From NCBI RefSeq assembly GCF_001467535.1, contig NZ_LNZC01000027.1:35428-99427 (forward strand): a DNA stretch of 64,000 nucleotides. The letters run 5' to 3'. Shown in pieces: positions 34,709-44,126 of this stretch. The translations under genes were made by a program, and so were the position numbers. Each line of letters begins with the position of its first letter. Positions within the stretch are counted from its first letter, which is position 1. The notes under the pieces were generated by a model. It saw only the letters and a program-made list of their open reading frames with translations. It made no database searches and was not told the origin of the DNA. This DNA is from Legionella worsleiensis. Its GTDB lineage: Bacteria; Pseudomonadota; Gammaproteobacteria; Legionellales; Legionellaceae.

Positions 34709-35557
34709 TCATCTTTTGTTAGCCGTTTTATTTCTTAATCGAATTCCATTATCCTCTATTTGAATTATGCCCTCTTTGTACAGCTGACCAATCGCACTTT
34801 TAAAACTTTTTTTACTGTCACCAAAAGTGCGCATGATTTCTTCTGCAGAACTTTTATCATGTATAGGCAAAAATCCATCCTTTTGCTGCAATTGATCCAG
34901 GATGCGTGTCGCCAGATCAAGAATATTGTTATGCCCTAACTTTCTTAAAACAACGTCTACTTTTCCGTCATCTCTCACGGTTTTAATATAACCAGTCATT
35001 CTTCTGCCGTAATTCAGAGGCTGGAAAATGTCCGCTTTATGGATCAGCCCCCAATGACTGTTATTGATAATCACTTTATTTCCCAGATCCGTTCTCTCTG
35101 CAAGAAGCAGACTCACTTCATCGCCTCGTTGAACATTAAGCGGAGTTTTATCGAGGAAATGATCCAATTTGGAACTGGCGATAATTCGACCTTTGTTATC
35201 GAGTTTGACGCAAACAATATAGGACTTGCCCTGCTCCATAGGTTTTTGTTGTTCAGGAACAGGAACCAATAAATCTTTATCCAGCCCCCAATCTAAAAAA
35301 GCCCCAACTCGATTCACATCAATAACTTTTAAAAAAGCACAGTGCCCCAATTGAACCCGGGGTCTTTGTGTTGTAGCGATGATCTTGTCATCGGAGTCAA
35401 AGTAAACAAACACATCCAGTAAATCACCGATTTTGGCACCTTCTGGTACAAACTTGTTAGGTAATAAAATATCACCCCATTCTTTTCCCTCAAGATAAAG
35501 CCCAAATGGCACTTCTTTAACGACTTTTAATTTATTGAACTGTCCAACTTTAATCAT
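34709..35557 (-). CDS. CvfB-family S1-domain RNA-binding protein
   Basis: A 282-residue protein of the CvfB/YitL family. It begins MIKVGQFNKLKVVKEVPFGLYL and shows consecutive S1-like OB folds: GDILLPNKFVP and IGDLLDVFVYFDSDDKIIATTQRP, then VGAFLDWGLDKDLLVPVPEQ, then YVKTVRDDGK-like GYIKTVRDDGKVDVVLRK. A winged-helix tail follows (AIGQLYKEGIIQIEDNGIRL). The Staphylococcus homologue controls virulence-factor expression through RNA. I start at 35557, with AGTGAG upstream; a frame from 35653 adds 32 residues unlike the family. Confidence 0.82.
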   Translation of the reverse strand: MIKVGQFNKLKVVKEVPFGLYLEGKEWGDILLPNKFVPEGAKIGDLLDVFVYFDSDDKIIATTQRPRVQLGHCAFLKVIDVNRVGAFLDWGLDKDLLVPVPEQQKPMEQGKSYIVCVKLDNKGRIIASSKLDHFLDKTPLNVQRGDEVSLLLAERTDLGNKVIINNSHWGLIHKADIFQPLNYGRRMTGYIKTVRDDGKVDVVLRKLGHNNILDLATRILDQLQQKDGFLPIHDKSSAEEIMRTFGDSKKSFKSAIGQLYKEGIIQIEDNGIRLRNKTANKR

Positions 35558-35683
35558 ATGTGACTCACTTTTATCATTAGCCCCAAGCTTACCACATGCC
35601 ACCTTATTTGCGGAAAAAAAAACATCAGTTAAGCGTGATACCAACATCATCATAATAAAAAAGAAGTTAACAGGCCAAATTGT

Positions 35684-38600
35684 TCATTTTTTTGTAAACA
35701 AACTCGCCAGTTGACTGGTTAACACATAGAAAATGGGCGTAAAAATAAGGCCAAAAAAAGTAACCCCTATCATTCCGCTAAATACCGCTACGCCAAGAGC
35801 CTGACGCATTTCAGCGCCCGCTCCTTGCGCAATGACCAATGGAAATACCCCAAGAATAAAAGCCAGAGAAGTCATTAAAATAGGACGTAATCTGAGCTTG
35901 GCTGCCTGAATGGCCGCTTTCCAGCGATTTGCGCCATTACGTTCAAGGGTGCGGGCAAATTCAACGATTAAAATTGCATTTTTAGAGGCCAAGCCTATCA
36001 ATATGATAAAGCCCATTTGAGTCATTATATTATTGTCCATTCCCCAGATTTTTATTCCCAACATAGCAGAAAACAAACACATAGGAACAATCAAAATCAC
36101 CGCCAAAGGCATAGTCAGGCTCTCATATTGCGCCGCTAAAACCAAATAGACAAAAACAACACCTAACAAAAAAGCCATAAAGGCAGTATTGCCCGCAGAT
36201 TTTTGTTGGTATGCGATATCCGTCCACTCATAACTAATCCCTTCAGGTAAATACTCATCAGCTAATTGCTCCATAGTAGCTAAAGCCTCCCCAGTACTGT
36301 AACCAGGAGCTACATCTCCCAATAAATCAATTGCAGGATAAAGATTATAACGAGGAATTCTGGCTGCATTGGTTTTATTTTTAATTAAGGCCAAAGAGCC
36401 TATAGGAACCATATCGTTTTTATTATTACGCACTTTAATTTGATAGATGTCTTCTATACGTTTACGGTATTCATCTTCTGCCTGAATAATAACCCTGTAG
36501 GTTCGCCCCAGATAGTTGAATTCATTGACAAATACCGAACCAAGATACATTTCAAGAGCCTCTACCACCCGTGCAATCGGAACTCCGAGCTGTTCTGCTT
36601 TTTCTTTATCAAAATCAAGGTAAACGCTGGGGGTACTGTTTTCAAACAAGGTAAATACAGAAGTAGTTGTTTTGGCCTGATTTGCTTTCTCAGCCAAAGT
36701 ATTTACTGCAGCAAACAATGCATCGGTTCCTCGACCGCCTCTGTCTTGAACCATCATTTTGAATCCACCGGCATTACCAACACCCCGCACCGGCGGTGGG
36801 GGGATGACAACAATAAAGGCATCTTTAATCGATCCCAGTTCTGTTCTTAACTGCGTTAGTATTTGCGTTGCATTCAAACCAAGTGTTCTTCTTTCATCAA
36901 AGGGTTTAAGTATGCAAAAAATTGCCGCAGAATTAGACTGGTTCACAAATGTTGCTCCAGAAAATCCGGTAAAGGCTACCGCATTTTTTACTCCCGGAGT
37001 TGCCAATATTTTATTAATTGCATCGTTGACCACGGTATCGGTACGACTAAGAGATGCTCCAGGAGGTAATTGAATGGACACAATAAAATAACCCTGATCC
37101 TGGCTAGGAATAAAGCCTCTTGGTACAGAGCCAAATAATAAAAGCGTTGCTGAAATCAAAACAGCATATAAAATTAACATCCGACTGGTATGATGAATTA
37201 ATCGGGCAATGATTCGCCCATAAACTCTGGAGGCAGAGTCAATAAACCGGTTAAACCCATGAAGACACAAACGCACCGGATGATTCCATAAAGCGCTCTT
37301 TAAGGGTACTTTAGTATCCTGATGGGGTTTAAGCATTAATGCCGCTAAAGCAGGACTCAAAGTGAGTGAAACAAAAACCGAGATAATGGTTGCAATAGCG
37401 ATGGTTGCGCCAAATTGCTGATAAAATCTTCCGGAAAGTCCTTGCAAAAACAATGTAGGTAAAAATACAAAAACGAGTACAAGGCCAATAGCGACCAAAG
37501 CCGATCCAACTTCTGACATGGTTTTATGCGCAGCTTCCTTCGGGCTCATGCCCGAGCGAATGTTGCGCTCCATATTTTCAATAACCACAATGGCATCATC
37601 AACAACAATCCCTATTGCCAAAACCAAACCAAACAACGTTAAGTAATTCAAAGAAAAGCCAATGGCATCCATCACCGCAAAAGTTCCAATAAGCGAAATT
37701 GGAATGGCAATAATGGGAATTAGTGCAGCACGCCAGGATTGGAGAAATAGTAAAATGACCAAAACCACAAAAACTATGGCTTCATAAATAGTGTATTCCA
37801 CCGCTAAAATGGATTCGGCAACATAATCGGTAGGATTGTAGACGATGTCATACACTATGCCCTTAGGAAATGATTTTGCCAACTCCTGCATGGTGGCCTT
37901 GATCTGATCAGCCGCTTCAATCGCATTTGTTCCGGGGCGTTGAAAGATAGGTATGGCTATAGCCGGATTTTTCCCCAGATAGCCCTTTGTACTGTATTCC
38001 TGGGTTCCTATTTCCACTCGAGCAATATCTTTTAAGCGAACCAATTGTCCATTGGTGCCTGATTTTATGATAATTTGTCCGAATTCTTCTGGTGATACCA
38101 ATCGTCCTTGGGTTTCTATGATGTATTCAATACCCAATTGCGATTTTTGAGGCGGCTTATTCAAAACGCCACTGGCAATTTGCACGTTTTGTGCCGTCAA
38201 TGCCTGATTCACTTCATTGGCGGTAATGTCATAGGAATTCATCAGATCGGGATTAAGCCAAATCCGCATAGCGTATTCGCTGGCACCCGACAAGCGAAAA
38301 TCACTGACCCCGTTAATACGTTTAATTTTATCCCTGATTTGCAATATGGCATAATTACCCAGATACGTTTGATCGTATTTTTTATTCAACGAATACATGT
38401 TAATGACCAACAATAAATCAGGAGAGTTTTTTATTGTTTTTACTCCAATACGGCGAACGGCCTCAGGCAACTTTGGTTCGGCTATTGCTATCCTGTTTTG
38501 CACCAGAACCTGTGCCATATCCAAATCAGTTCCCATTTTAAAAGTAACGGTCAATCGCATTTGTCCGTCGTTACTTGATTGAGAATCCATATACAACATA

Positions 38601-38827
38601 TTCTCCACACCGTTAATTTCTTGTTCTATGGGTGTAGCTACTGTATCGGCTACTGTTTTTGCATTAGCGCCGGGGTATGATGCGGTAACCTGAATGGTTG
38701 GAGGAACTACCTGGGGGTATTGCTCTACAGGCAAATTAAAATAGGCCAAAGAGCCAACAATCAGGATAATAATCGAAAGCACTGCGGCAAATATTGGTCT
38801 TTCTATAAAGAAATGGGGCATTTTCAT
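35684..38827 (-). CDS. RND-family efflux transporter, HAE1 type (AcrB/MexB-like)
   Basis: An inner-membrane proton-driven drug exporter of 1047 residues, the usual HAE1 length. It begins MKMPHFFIERPIFAAVLSIIILIVGSL and carries the paired Asp of transmembrane helix 4 in GIVVDDAIVVIENMER, needed for proton relay. The second half repeats the layout (GLASKNAILIVEFA). It works with a periplasmic adaptor, encoded 29 bases upstream in the same operon, and an outer-membrane channel that is not encoded here. The ATG at 38827 is used; a TTG one codon earlier is not needed. Substrate unknown. Confidence 0.93.
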   Translation of the reverse strand: MKMPHFFIERPIFAAVLSIIILIVGSLAYFNLPVEQYPQVVPPTIQVTASYPGANAKTVADTVATPIEQEINGVENMLYMDSQSSNDGQMRLTVTFKMGTDLDMAQVLVQNRIAIAEPKLPEAVRRIGVKTIKNSPDLLLVINMYSLNKKYDQTYLGNYAILQIRDKIKRINGVSDFRLSGASEYAMRIWLNPDLMNSYDITANEVNQALTAQNVQIASGVLNKPPQKSQLGIEYIIETQGRLVSPEEFGQIIIKSGTNGQLVRLKDIARVEIGTQEYSTKGYLGKNPAIAIPIFQRPGTNAIEAADQIKATMQELAKSFPKGIVYDIVYNPTDYVAESILAVEYTIYEAIVFVVLVILLFLQSWRAALIPIIAIPISLIGTFAVMDAIGFSLNYLTLFGLVLAIGIVVDDAIVVIENMERNIRSGMSPKEAAHKTMSEVGSALVAIGLVLVFVFLPTLFLQGLSGRFYQQFGATIAIATIISVFVSLTLSPALAALMLKPHQDTKVPLKSALWNHPVRLCLHGFNRFIDSASRVYGRIIARLIHHTSRMLILYAVLISATLLLFGSVPRGFIPSQDQGYFIVSIQLPPGASLSRTDTVVNDAINKILATPGVKNAVAFTGFSGATFVNQSNSAAIFCILKPFDERRTLGLNATQILTQLRTELGSIKDAFIVVIPPPPVRGVGNAGGFKMMVQDRGGRGTDALFAAVNTLAEKANQAKTTTSVFTLFENSTPSVYLDFDKEKAEQLGVPIARVVEALEMYLGSVFVNEFNYLGRTYRVIIQAEDEYRKRIEDIYQIKVRNNKNDMVPIGSLALIKNKTNAARIPRYNLYPAIDLLGDVAPGYSTGEALATMEQLADEYLPEGISYEWTDIAYQQKSAGNTAFMAFLLGVVFVYLVLAAQYESLTMPLAVILIVPMCLFSAMLGIKIWGMDNNIMTQMGFIILIGLASKNAILIVEFARTLERNGANRWKAAIQAAKLRLRPILMTSLAFILGVFPLVIAQGAGAEMRQALGVAVFSGMIGVTFFGLIFTPIFYVLTSQLASLFTKK

Positions 38828-38856
38828 CAATACGTTCTCATTGTTGTATCAGCAGG

Positions 38857-39945
38857 TTACTCAGACAACTTAATCACTACAGGCTTTACTTTTTGATCAG
38901 AAGATCGAATTCGTTGAATGCCACTAATTACAACCAATTCATCTCCCTTAAGGCCTGATTTTATGACGTAATAGCCACTATCCCGTAAAGGGCCTAATTC
39001 AACATAAACACGTTGAATTTTGTTTTCTTTATCCACAATGTAGACAAAATTCTTGGTTTGATCGACATTAATCGCCTTATCCGGTAAAAGAATGGCATCA
39101 TACTCACGGCTGCTTATTAACCGTGCTCTACCAAAAAGACCGGGATAGATAATGTGCTCAGGGTTAGGAATGGTAGCTCGTCCCTGAACCGTTCCAGTGC
39201 CTTTATCAACCACATTATCAATAAAATCCATAGTACCTTGATGGACAAATTGAGTTTCATCCTGAAGTTTGAGGCTGATGCTGTTTAAATTGTTGCTTGC
39301 TTTGGAAGGAGTCGCAGACTTAATAAGTCTGATGTGCTTAAGCAAATCGTTCTGACTGAATTCAAAATAAAAATAAATGGGATCGAGAGAGACTATCTTG
39401 GTTAAAACTGTATCGTTCATTTTAATCAGATTACCCACACTGACAAAATAACGACTGATTCTGCCACTGATTGGTGCGGTAATACGAGTAAATTCCAAAT
39501 TTAACTTCGCTTCACTTACTCGGGTAGCTGCTACCTGCATTTCTTTATAGCGCTGGTCTATAGCCTCAGCAGAAATAAAACTGGAGGCTTTAAGTTTAAG
39601 AGCCCGTTCGTATTGTTTTTTGGCTAAATCTTCCTCAGCAATAGCAACTTCCAGCGCATATTGAAACGGTCGAGGATCGATTTCAAACAAAACCTCTCCC
39701 TTTTTAATGATCTGTCCGTCCTTGAAATTTATCGTATTTAAATAACCTGTAACCCGGGAGCGTATATCAACTTCCTCAATTGCCTGAAAACGACCCGTAT
39801 ATTCATCCCATTCAACAATTTTTTTGATCAACGGCTTAGCCACATCAACCTCTAAAGGTGCTGTTGGGGCCTGCGATGCTGGATTATCACAGGACACTGC
39901 TAACAGACTCAATATAGCCAGCAATACTGATTTTATTGTGTTCAT
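38857..39945 (-). CDS. RND periplasmic adaptor (AcrA/MexA-like)
   Basis: A 362-residue membrane-fusion protein. The N-terminus MNTIKSVLLAILSLLAVSC ends in a cysteine at a lipobox-like position, so it is probably a lipoprotein. The lipoyl half-domains (VDIRSRVTGYLNTINFKDGQ and ITAPISGRISRYFVSVGNLI) flank a coiled-coil hairpin (about 105-155, EDLAKKQYERALKLKAS). Beta-barrel and membrane-proximal regions follow. It is first in a two-gene operon with the RND pump. No tolC-like gene follows, so the pair must borrow an outer-membrane channel. Confidence 0.92.
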   Translation of the reverse strand: MNTIKSVLLAILSLLAVSCDNPASQAPTAPLEVDVAKPLIKKIVEWDEYTGRFQAIEEVDIRSRVTGYLNTINFKDGQIIKKGEVLFEIDPRPFQYALEVAIAEEDLAKKQYERALKLKASSFISAEAIDQRYKEMQVAATRVSEAKLNLEFTRITAPISGRISRYFVSVGNLIKMNDTVLTKIVSLDPIYFYFEFSQNDLLKHIRLIKSATPSKASNNLNSISLKLQDETQFVHQGTMDFIDNVVDKGTGTVQGRATIPNPEHIIYPGLFGRARLISSREYDAILLPDKAINVDQTKNFVYIVDKENKIQRVYVELGPLRDSGYYVIKSGLKGDELVVISGIQRIRSSDQKVKPVVIKLSE

Positions 39946-40069
39946 TCAAATCTCTCTGCGTTGATTATCTTTTTGAATCGTCAACTGCGTAAGTTAAGAG
40001 TAGCAGCATTATTGAGAAATTTCGATTTTAACCTATACTGATCAAAATCAACTGATAGGGAAATACACC

Positions 40070-40624
40070 ATGTTAAACATCAAGGTAATCGTTGGCAGTT
40101 TGCGAAAAGAGTCTATTAACAGAAAGCTGGTTCTTGCTCTGGATAAACTAAATCATCCTAATCTCAACTTCAAAATGGTCGATGTACACCAAATTCCCTT
40201 ATACAATCAGGATATTGAATTAAACCCACCTCAATCGGTAATTCAATTAAAAAAAGAAATTGAAGAAGCTGATGGAATTTTAATTGCCACCCCCGAATAC
40301 AATCGCTCCATACCTGGTGTTTTGAAAAACATCATTGATTGGGGTTCCAGACCCTATGGAAAGAACTCCTGGGCAAGTAAGGCCGTTGCTGTGATTGGAA
40401 CAAGCCCCGGGGTCATTGGTACTGCTGTAGCACAAGCACACCTACGTGGGATTCTGGTAGGCATAGATATGTTCGTCCTCGGTCATCCTGAGCTCTACAT
40501 CACGTATAAAGACGATTTAATTGATAATGACTTGAATTTTACCAATGAAAATACAAAAAATTATTTGCAACAGTTTTTGGATACCTTTAGCCATTGGGTA
40601 GAATTTCACCGCATAAAATCCTAA
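40070..40624 (+). CDS. NADPH-dependent FMN reductase / quinone reductase
   Basis: A 184-residue flavodoxin-fold oxidoreductase of the ChrR/YieF/azoreductase-like group. It has the FMN phosphate loop VGSLRKESINRKL at the start and the signature TPEYNRSIPGVLKNIIDWGSRP at about 73-95. Family members reduce quinones, chromate or azo compounds using NAD(P)H and guard against redox cycling. AGGGA precedes the ATG by about eight bases. It stands alone, diverging from the efflux operon; a functional link to drug efflux is only suggestive. Confidence 0.88.
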   Translation: MLNIKVIVGSLRKESINRKLVLALDKLNHPNLNFKMVDVHQIPLYNQDIELNPPQSVIQLKKEIEEADGILIATPEYNRSIPGVLKNIIDWGSRPYGKNSWASKAVAVIGTSPGVIGTAVAQAHLRGILVGIDMFVLGHPELYITYKDDLIDNDLNFTNENTKNYLQQFLDTFSHWVEFHRIKS

Positions 40625-40637
40625 TACTTGATTCCTG

Positions 40638-40680
40638 AATAAATTCTGGGCTCAAGAGTACCTCAAGTCCAGAATTTATT
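40638..40680. terminator. Hairpin between convergent genes
   Basis: Perfect 12-bp stem AATAAATTCTGG / CCAGAATTTATT with a 19-base loop between the flavin reductase and the hypothetical gene ending at 40706. A bidirectional terminator is likely. Confidence 0.5.
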
Positions 40681-40705
40681 ATCGTGTCTAATAGGCAGTT
40701 AACTT

Positions 40706-41389
40706 TTAGGCTAAATGTTCCATTTCCTGTTCAAGCCAAGCTAAAAATGCCTCGCGATCTGACTTGGACAAACTGGAAAATTTATTTTTAACCGACTCTA
40801 TGGGATGTAGTTTTTTTCGAGTAGTTTGTGGTAACGCCTCTTTAATTTTCATTTTCCCTTGAATCACATTATCGTAAGACTCTGGATCTTTTGCTTTTAA
40901 CTTTAATAACTGGCCATCAAATGATTTGGAACGGGACGGTAAATAAGTTAAGGCATGTTCCTGTGCCACGTCCTGGAGATCGGTATCTTGTTCCAGGAGA
41001 TCTCGATGCAAAGCACGCACGGGAATTTTTTTTTCTTTGGCAAACATTCTGACGCTGTTCTCTACCTCTTCGAGTACATCAGCCCAGTGTGCTGCATGTT
41101 GATTGCTTTTGTTCATTACCGTCTTGATAACCCACAACAAATCATTATTGGCAATACCAAGACCATCAGGTAAAGCCCCCAGTACGTATTCACCAAAATT
41201 TTCATAGGTATGTGTTCTTTTTTTCCAAACATCCCGTTCAATAATTTGGGAAATGATTTGCGGTAACTCTTGAAATATCATCCGATACGATTGATTGATG
41301 CAATAACATGCTCTGGCATGCAATTGCTCATCGTCTAATAGCGATATATCCTCACTCATCTTGTCAATTTGGTATTCTGCGCTCTGCAT
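40706..41389 (-). CDS. Conserved-looking hypothetical cytosolic protein
   Basis: A 227-residue soluble protein that I do not recognise. It is helical and highly charged; the middle block WKKRTHTYENFGEYVLGALPDGLGI and the ALHRDLLEQDTDLQDV segment suggest a small DNA-associated or regulatory protein, but no standard domain is visible. The tail ends in the charged helix SDREAFLAWLEQEMEHL. I start at the ATG 41389, where GAGGTGAT sits four bases upstream; a GTG two codons before is also open. Function unknown. Confidence 0.6.
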   Translation of the reverse strand: MQSAEYQIDKMSEDISLLDDEQLHARACYCINQSYRMIFQELPQIISQIIERDVWKKRTHTYENFGEYVLGALPDGLGIANNDLLWVIKTVMNKSNQHAAHWADVLEEVENSVRMFAKEKKIPVRALHRDLLEQDTDLQDVAQEHALTYLPSRSKSFDGQLLKLKAKDPESYDNVIQGKMKIKEALPQTTRKKLHPIESVKNKFSSLSKSDREAFLAWLEQEMEHLA

Positions 41390-41524
41390 TATCACCTCAC
41401 TTTGTTCGTTATATTGGGCTTATACAATACACCTTTTACCCCTATGATTCATACATTCTGGAAAAAAAACAGGAAATCAGATACTCTGTCAGCGATTTAA
41501 CACGATTAACAAGGAGAGTTTTTG

Positions 41525-42427
41525 ATGCGCCGTTGTAACAGTCTGATTATCAGCACAATTCTGTTTTTTTTCCTCAATTTGAGTGCACACGCTCAATTGC
41601 CTCCCGATTACGCCAACATGTCAGATGTAGAAAAGCAGGAATTATTATGGCATGAAATTACCCTCAGTCATGAGCTCGATCCCTTGCCCTCCCCCAGGGA
41701 AAACAGTTTTTTAACAATCCTCGAAACATTGAGCGGCATATTTGATTTAAGCCCTACCTTTGATTACACCAGCGATGAGTTACCTAAAGGCCGGGTAAAA
41801 ATTATTCATGCCAACGGTTCTGTAGGCAAAATTGCCTTTATTCCAGTGCCAGATCATCCCTTTACAGGGATTTATCAAACTGGCGCAATCGGTATTGCCA
41901 GACTGTCTTTGGGAACAACTCCATCTGATGACAGCTACGTTCCTGGCATGGCAGTCAAGTTCTTGATTTCCAATAATCCCTCTTTAAATTTACACGTGAT
42001 GAACAGGCTTGAAGGACAAAAAGGCAATTGGAATTTTTTTGCTAAAGAGTTTTCCAACCAAATTCCCCATCCAACAAGCTGGACGTTATCTGCGATAGAA
42101 AAAATATTTGAATGGACTCGCAATCCAGCGAACAACTTACCCCTTTGGCACCTGGCCGCATGGACAAACGAAGGCAGATACCAGGGTATTCCTGTCTTCC
42201 CGGAACGCATCTATTTCAGGCCAACTCGTCAAGTGCAAAACATCATACCGGAAAATTCCCGGGAGGATTTCAGAGTTTCCCTGGAAAAAGTACCTTTTGG
42301 CCCAATGTACGATGTTTATGGTGATTATCAGGGTAAGCATTACCTAATAGGCACATTAATGCTCGAAAGTTCTTTATTAGCTTCTGATTACGGGGATAAA
42401 AAGTTATTTTTCCAACATCAACGCTAA
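41525..42427 (+). CDS. Exported protein with catalase-like sequence blocks
   Basis: A 300-residue exported protein (signal peptide MRRCNSLIISTILFFFLNLSAHA). The central part resembles the catalase superfamily: KGRVKIIHANGSVGKIAFIP, then IGIARLSLG, PGMAVKFLI and GNWNFFAKEFSNQIP in the order seen around the heme pocket. Classic catalase sequences are about 480 residues, so this would be a short, diverged member. I see the resemblance but not a confident proximal Tyr ligand. AAGGAG eight to ten bases upstream supports the ATG at 41525. Role unknown; a periplasmic heme protein is possible. Confidence 0.5.
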   Translation: MRRCNSLIISTILFFFLNLSAHAQLPPDYANMSDVEKQELLWHEITLSHELDPLPSPRENSFLTILETLSGIFDLSPTFDYTSDELPKGRVKIIHANGSVGKIAFIPVPDHPFTGIYQTGAIGIARLSLGTTPSDDSYVPGMAVKFLISNNPSLNLHVMNRLEGQKGNWNFFAKEFSNQIPHPTSWTLSAIEKIFEWTRNPANNLPLWHLAAWTNEGRYQGIPVFPERIYFRPTRQVQNIIPENSREDFRVSLEKVPFGPMYDVYGDYQGKHYLIGTLMLESSLLASDYGDKKLFFQHQR

Positions 42428-42483
42428 TAAAACACTATTGCTTTTCAAAAACGAACTGCTGCTAAAACAGAGTGGTATTTGAA

Positions 42484-42518
42484 AGCCAGGCACAAAAGTA
42501 TGCTTTTTGTGCCTGGCT
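42484..42518. terminator. Strong hairpin between convergent genes
   Basis: Perfect 14-bp stem AGCCAGGCACAAAA / TTTTGTGCCTGGCT with a 7-base loop, between the 41525 gene and the convergent 42579 gene. No long T-run follows on the plus strand; a short one follows on the minus strand. Confidence 0.6.
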
Positions 42519-42578
42519 CTCACACGCTAGACACAGCGAATAATCAGGTACAGCCAATTCAAATTTAAATGATCCTTT

Positions 42579-43301
42579 TTATAACTTTCCACTCGTTAAT
42601 CTTGGCGATAAGTACCTTTCTTTTTCCATCCTGGGGTCATAGTCAATAGCATCGCAAATCAATTGCTCAAATTGTTTGGACATCTCTGCAAACAAATGGT
42701 CTTGGAATTTAGTACAACCGCCAAGAAACATTTTTATACCAACGACCTTACGCAAGGGAATTTCAATTTTGTCGCCTCTGGGTGATTGCAACAAACAAGT
42801 ATCCACACGGTTTTGGTGCGCTTCAAAGGATTGAGACAATTCAATTGATTTTTCATAATAATAGGTGCTGGTCTCAAGAGCTTGTTCCAAATCACCCAAT
42901 CCGAGTTCGTTGGCAATTTCAATCAGATCAAGTGCTGACTCACACAGCTCCAAATCCAGCTGTTTAGCACAGGTGGAGTGATAAAGCATGCAACACGCTA
43001 ATAGATACATACTCTTCATCTTTACGGTTGTAATTAACGAATTATCCTGACTGGATTCGATTTTAATTAAAAGCTCATGAAGCTGTTCTATTGATTTTTT
43101 CACCACATCTACAGATCGGCTCATCATTAATTGTTTTTTAATCTTACTGTAAGCCTCAGATAATTCAGCTGGCGTCGCTTTTTGACTATCAATAAACAAA
43201 GCATGCCTTGATTTTAACTCACTGAGTCGTGGAGTAGAGGAAGCGGCTGGTGATTGAGTCTGTAACGCACGGAAGTCTAAAACGGGGATAGATTTTTTCA
43301 T
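42579..43301 (-). CDS. Hypothetical helical protein
   Basis: A 240-residue soluble protein without signal peptide or membrane segment. The first 50 residues are low-complexity and charged; about 60-215 is helical, with Cys-rich stretches (LLACCMLYHSTCAKQLDLELCESALDL). The tail (EKERYLSPRLTSGKL) is polar and basic, not the acidic type common in Dot/Icm substrates. I do not recognise it. It could be a cytosolic or translocated Legionella-specific protein. Confidence 0.55.
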   Translation of the reverse strand: MKKSIPVLDFRALQTQSPAASSTPRLSELKSRHALFIDSQKATPAELSEAYSKIKKQLMMSRSVDVVKKSIEQLHELLIKIESSQDNSLITTVKMKSMYLLACCMLYHSTCAKQLDLELCESALDLIEIANELGLGDLEQALETSTYYYEKSIELSQSFEAHQNRVDTCLLQSPRGDKIEIPLRKVVGIKMFLGGCTKFQDHLFAEMSKQFEQLICDAIDYDPRMEKERYLSPRLTSGKL

Positions 43302-43435
43302 TTATTTTCCTAAAGCAATAAAAAGAACCTGTAATAAACATCATTCTAACTAAAACAAACACATTATGATATAATATAATTCATTTTTTTGAGTAAGCTT
43401 TAGACATGGGAGTATCTGGTTCTTTTATTTCCTGG

Positions 43436-43969
43436 TTAGAGAACCTTCATGTACATAATTTCCTCTAGCAAAGCGCCCCCTTGATAAAACTCATCAATTT
43501 TAGTCGTTCGAGTATTCATAAACCCTAAAGATTCATAAAATTTTCGTGCTTGTTGATTATCAGATAATACCCAGAGGTGTACACTTTTGAAGTGACAACG
43601 GGATAATTCAGATAGTGCAGCCCGACACAATTGGGTACCCAAACCCAAGCGCCAATAATCAGGGTGCAAATAAATAGCGCTAATTTCTCCTTTTTCACCC
43701 TCATCAGGCGCATCCCTTAAAGCACAAATACTCACAAAGCCAACAACTTTATTGTGCATTTCGATAACCAATACCCTCACGTTTTGTCTGATAAGATCGG
43801 TCCATAGCAGAGTACGCTCTTCAACAGATAACTCCTGCAATATGGACTCTGGAATAAATTCTTTATACATTTCTTGCCAGGACTTAACATGAATTTCCGC
43901 AATTGTTGGCGCATCGTCTACTTTAGCCATCCTGACTAAAGCAGCTGTGTTTTTTTTATTCATGAGCAT
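43436..43969 (-). CDS. GNAT-family N-acetyltransferase
   Basis: A GNAT acyltransferase. The acetyl-CoA motif reads YLHPDYWRLGLGTQLCRAAL, matching the R/Q-x-x-G-x-G/A loop, and it is followed by LWVLSDNQQARKFYESLGF, the usual acceptor-side helix. The N-terminus has VRMAKVDDAPTIAEIH, typical of domain starts. Start choice is uncertain: ATGs at 43969 and 43963 both lack a ribosome site, and a TTG at 44035 would add 22 residues. With 43969 the protein is 177 residues. The substrate cannot be told; single-gene context gives no hint. Confidence 0.82.
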   Translation of the reverse strand: MLMNKKNTAALVRMAKVDDAPTIAEIHVKSWQEMYKEFIPESILQELSVEERTLLWTDLIRQNVRVLVIEMHNKVVGFVSICALRDAPDEGEKGEISAIYLHPDYWRLGLGTQLCRAALSELSRCHFKSVHLWVLSDNQQARKFYESLGFMNTRTTKIDEFYQGGALLEEIMYMKVL

Positions 43970-44126
43970 TTGTTTAAAAAAATCAGAGTGCTTCAATTTA
44001 CCATTAATCAAGATTTTATATACACGCTTTTGCAATAAAATAATGTATTTTGCCTGGAAATGATGATTTTTTTTTCATTTTGCACTATTTCAAGCGCATT
44101 TGCGCCGTACGCCTAAAACGTAAACA

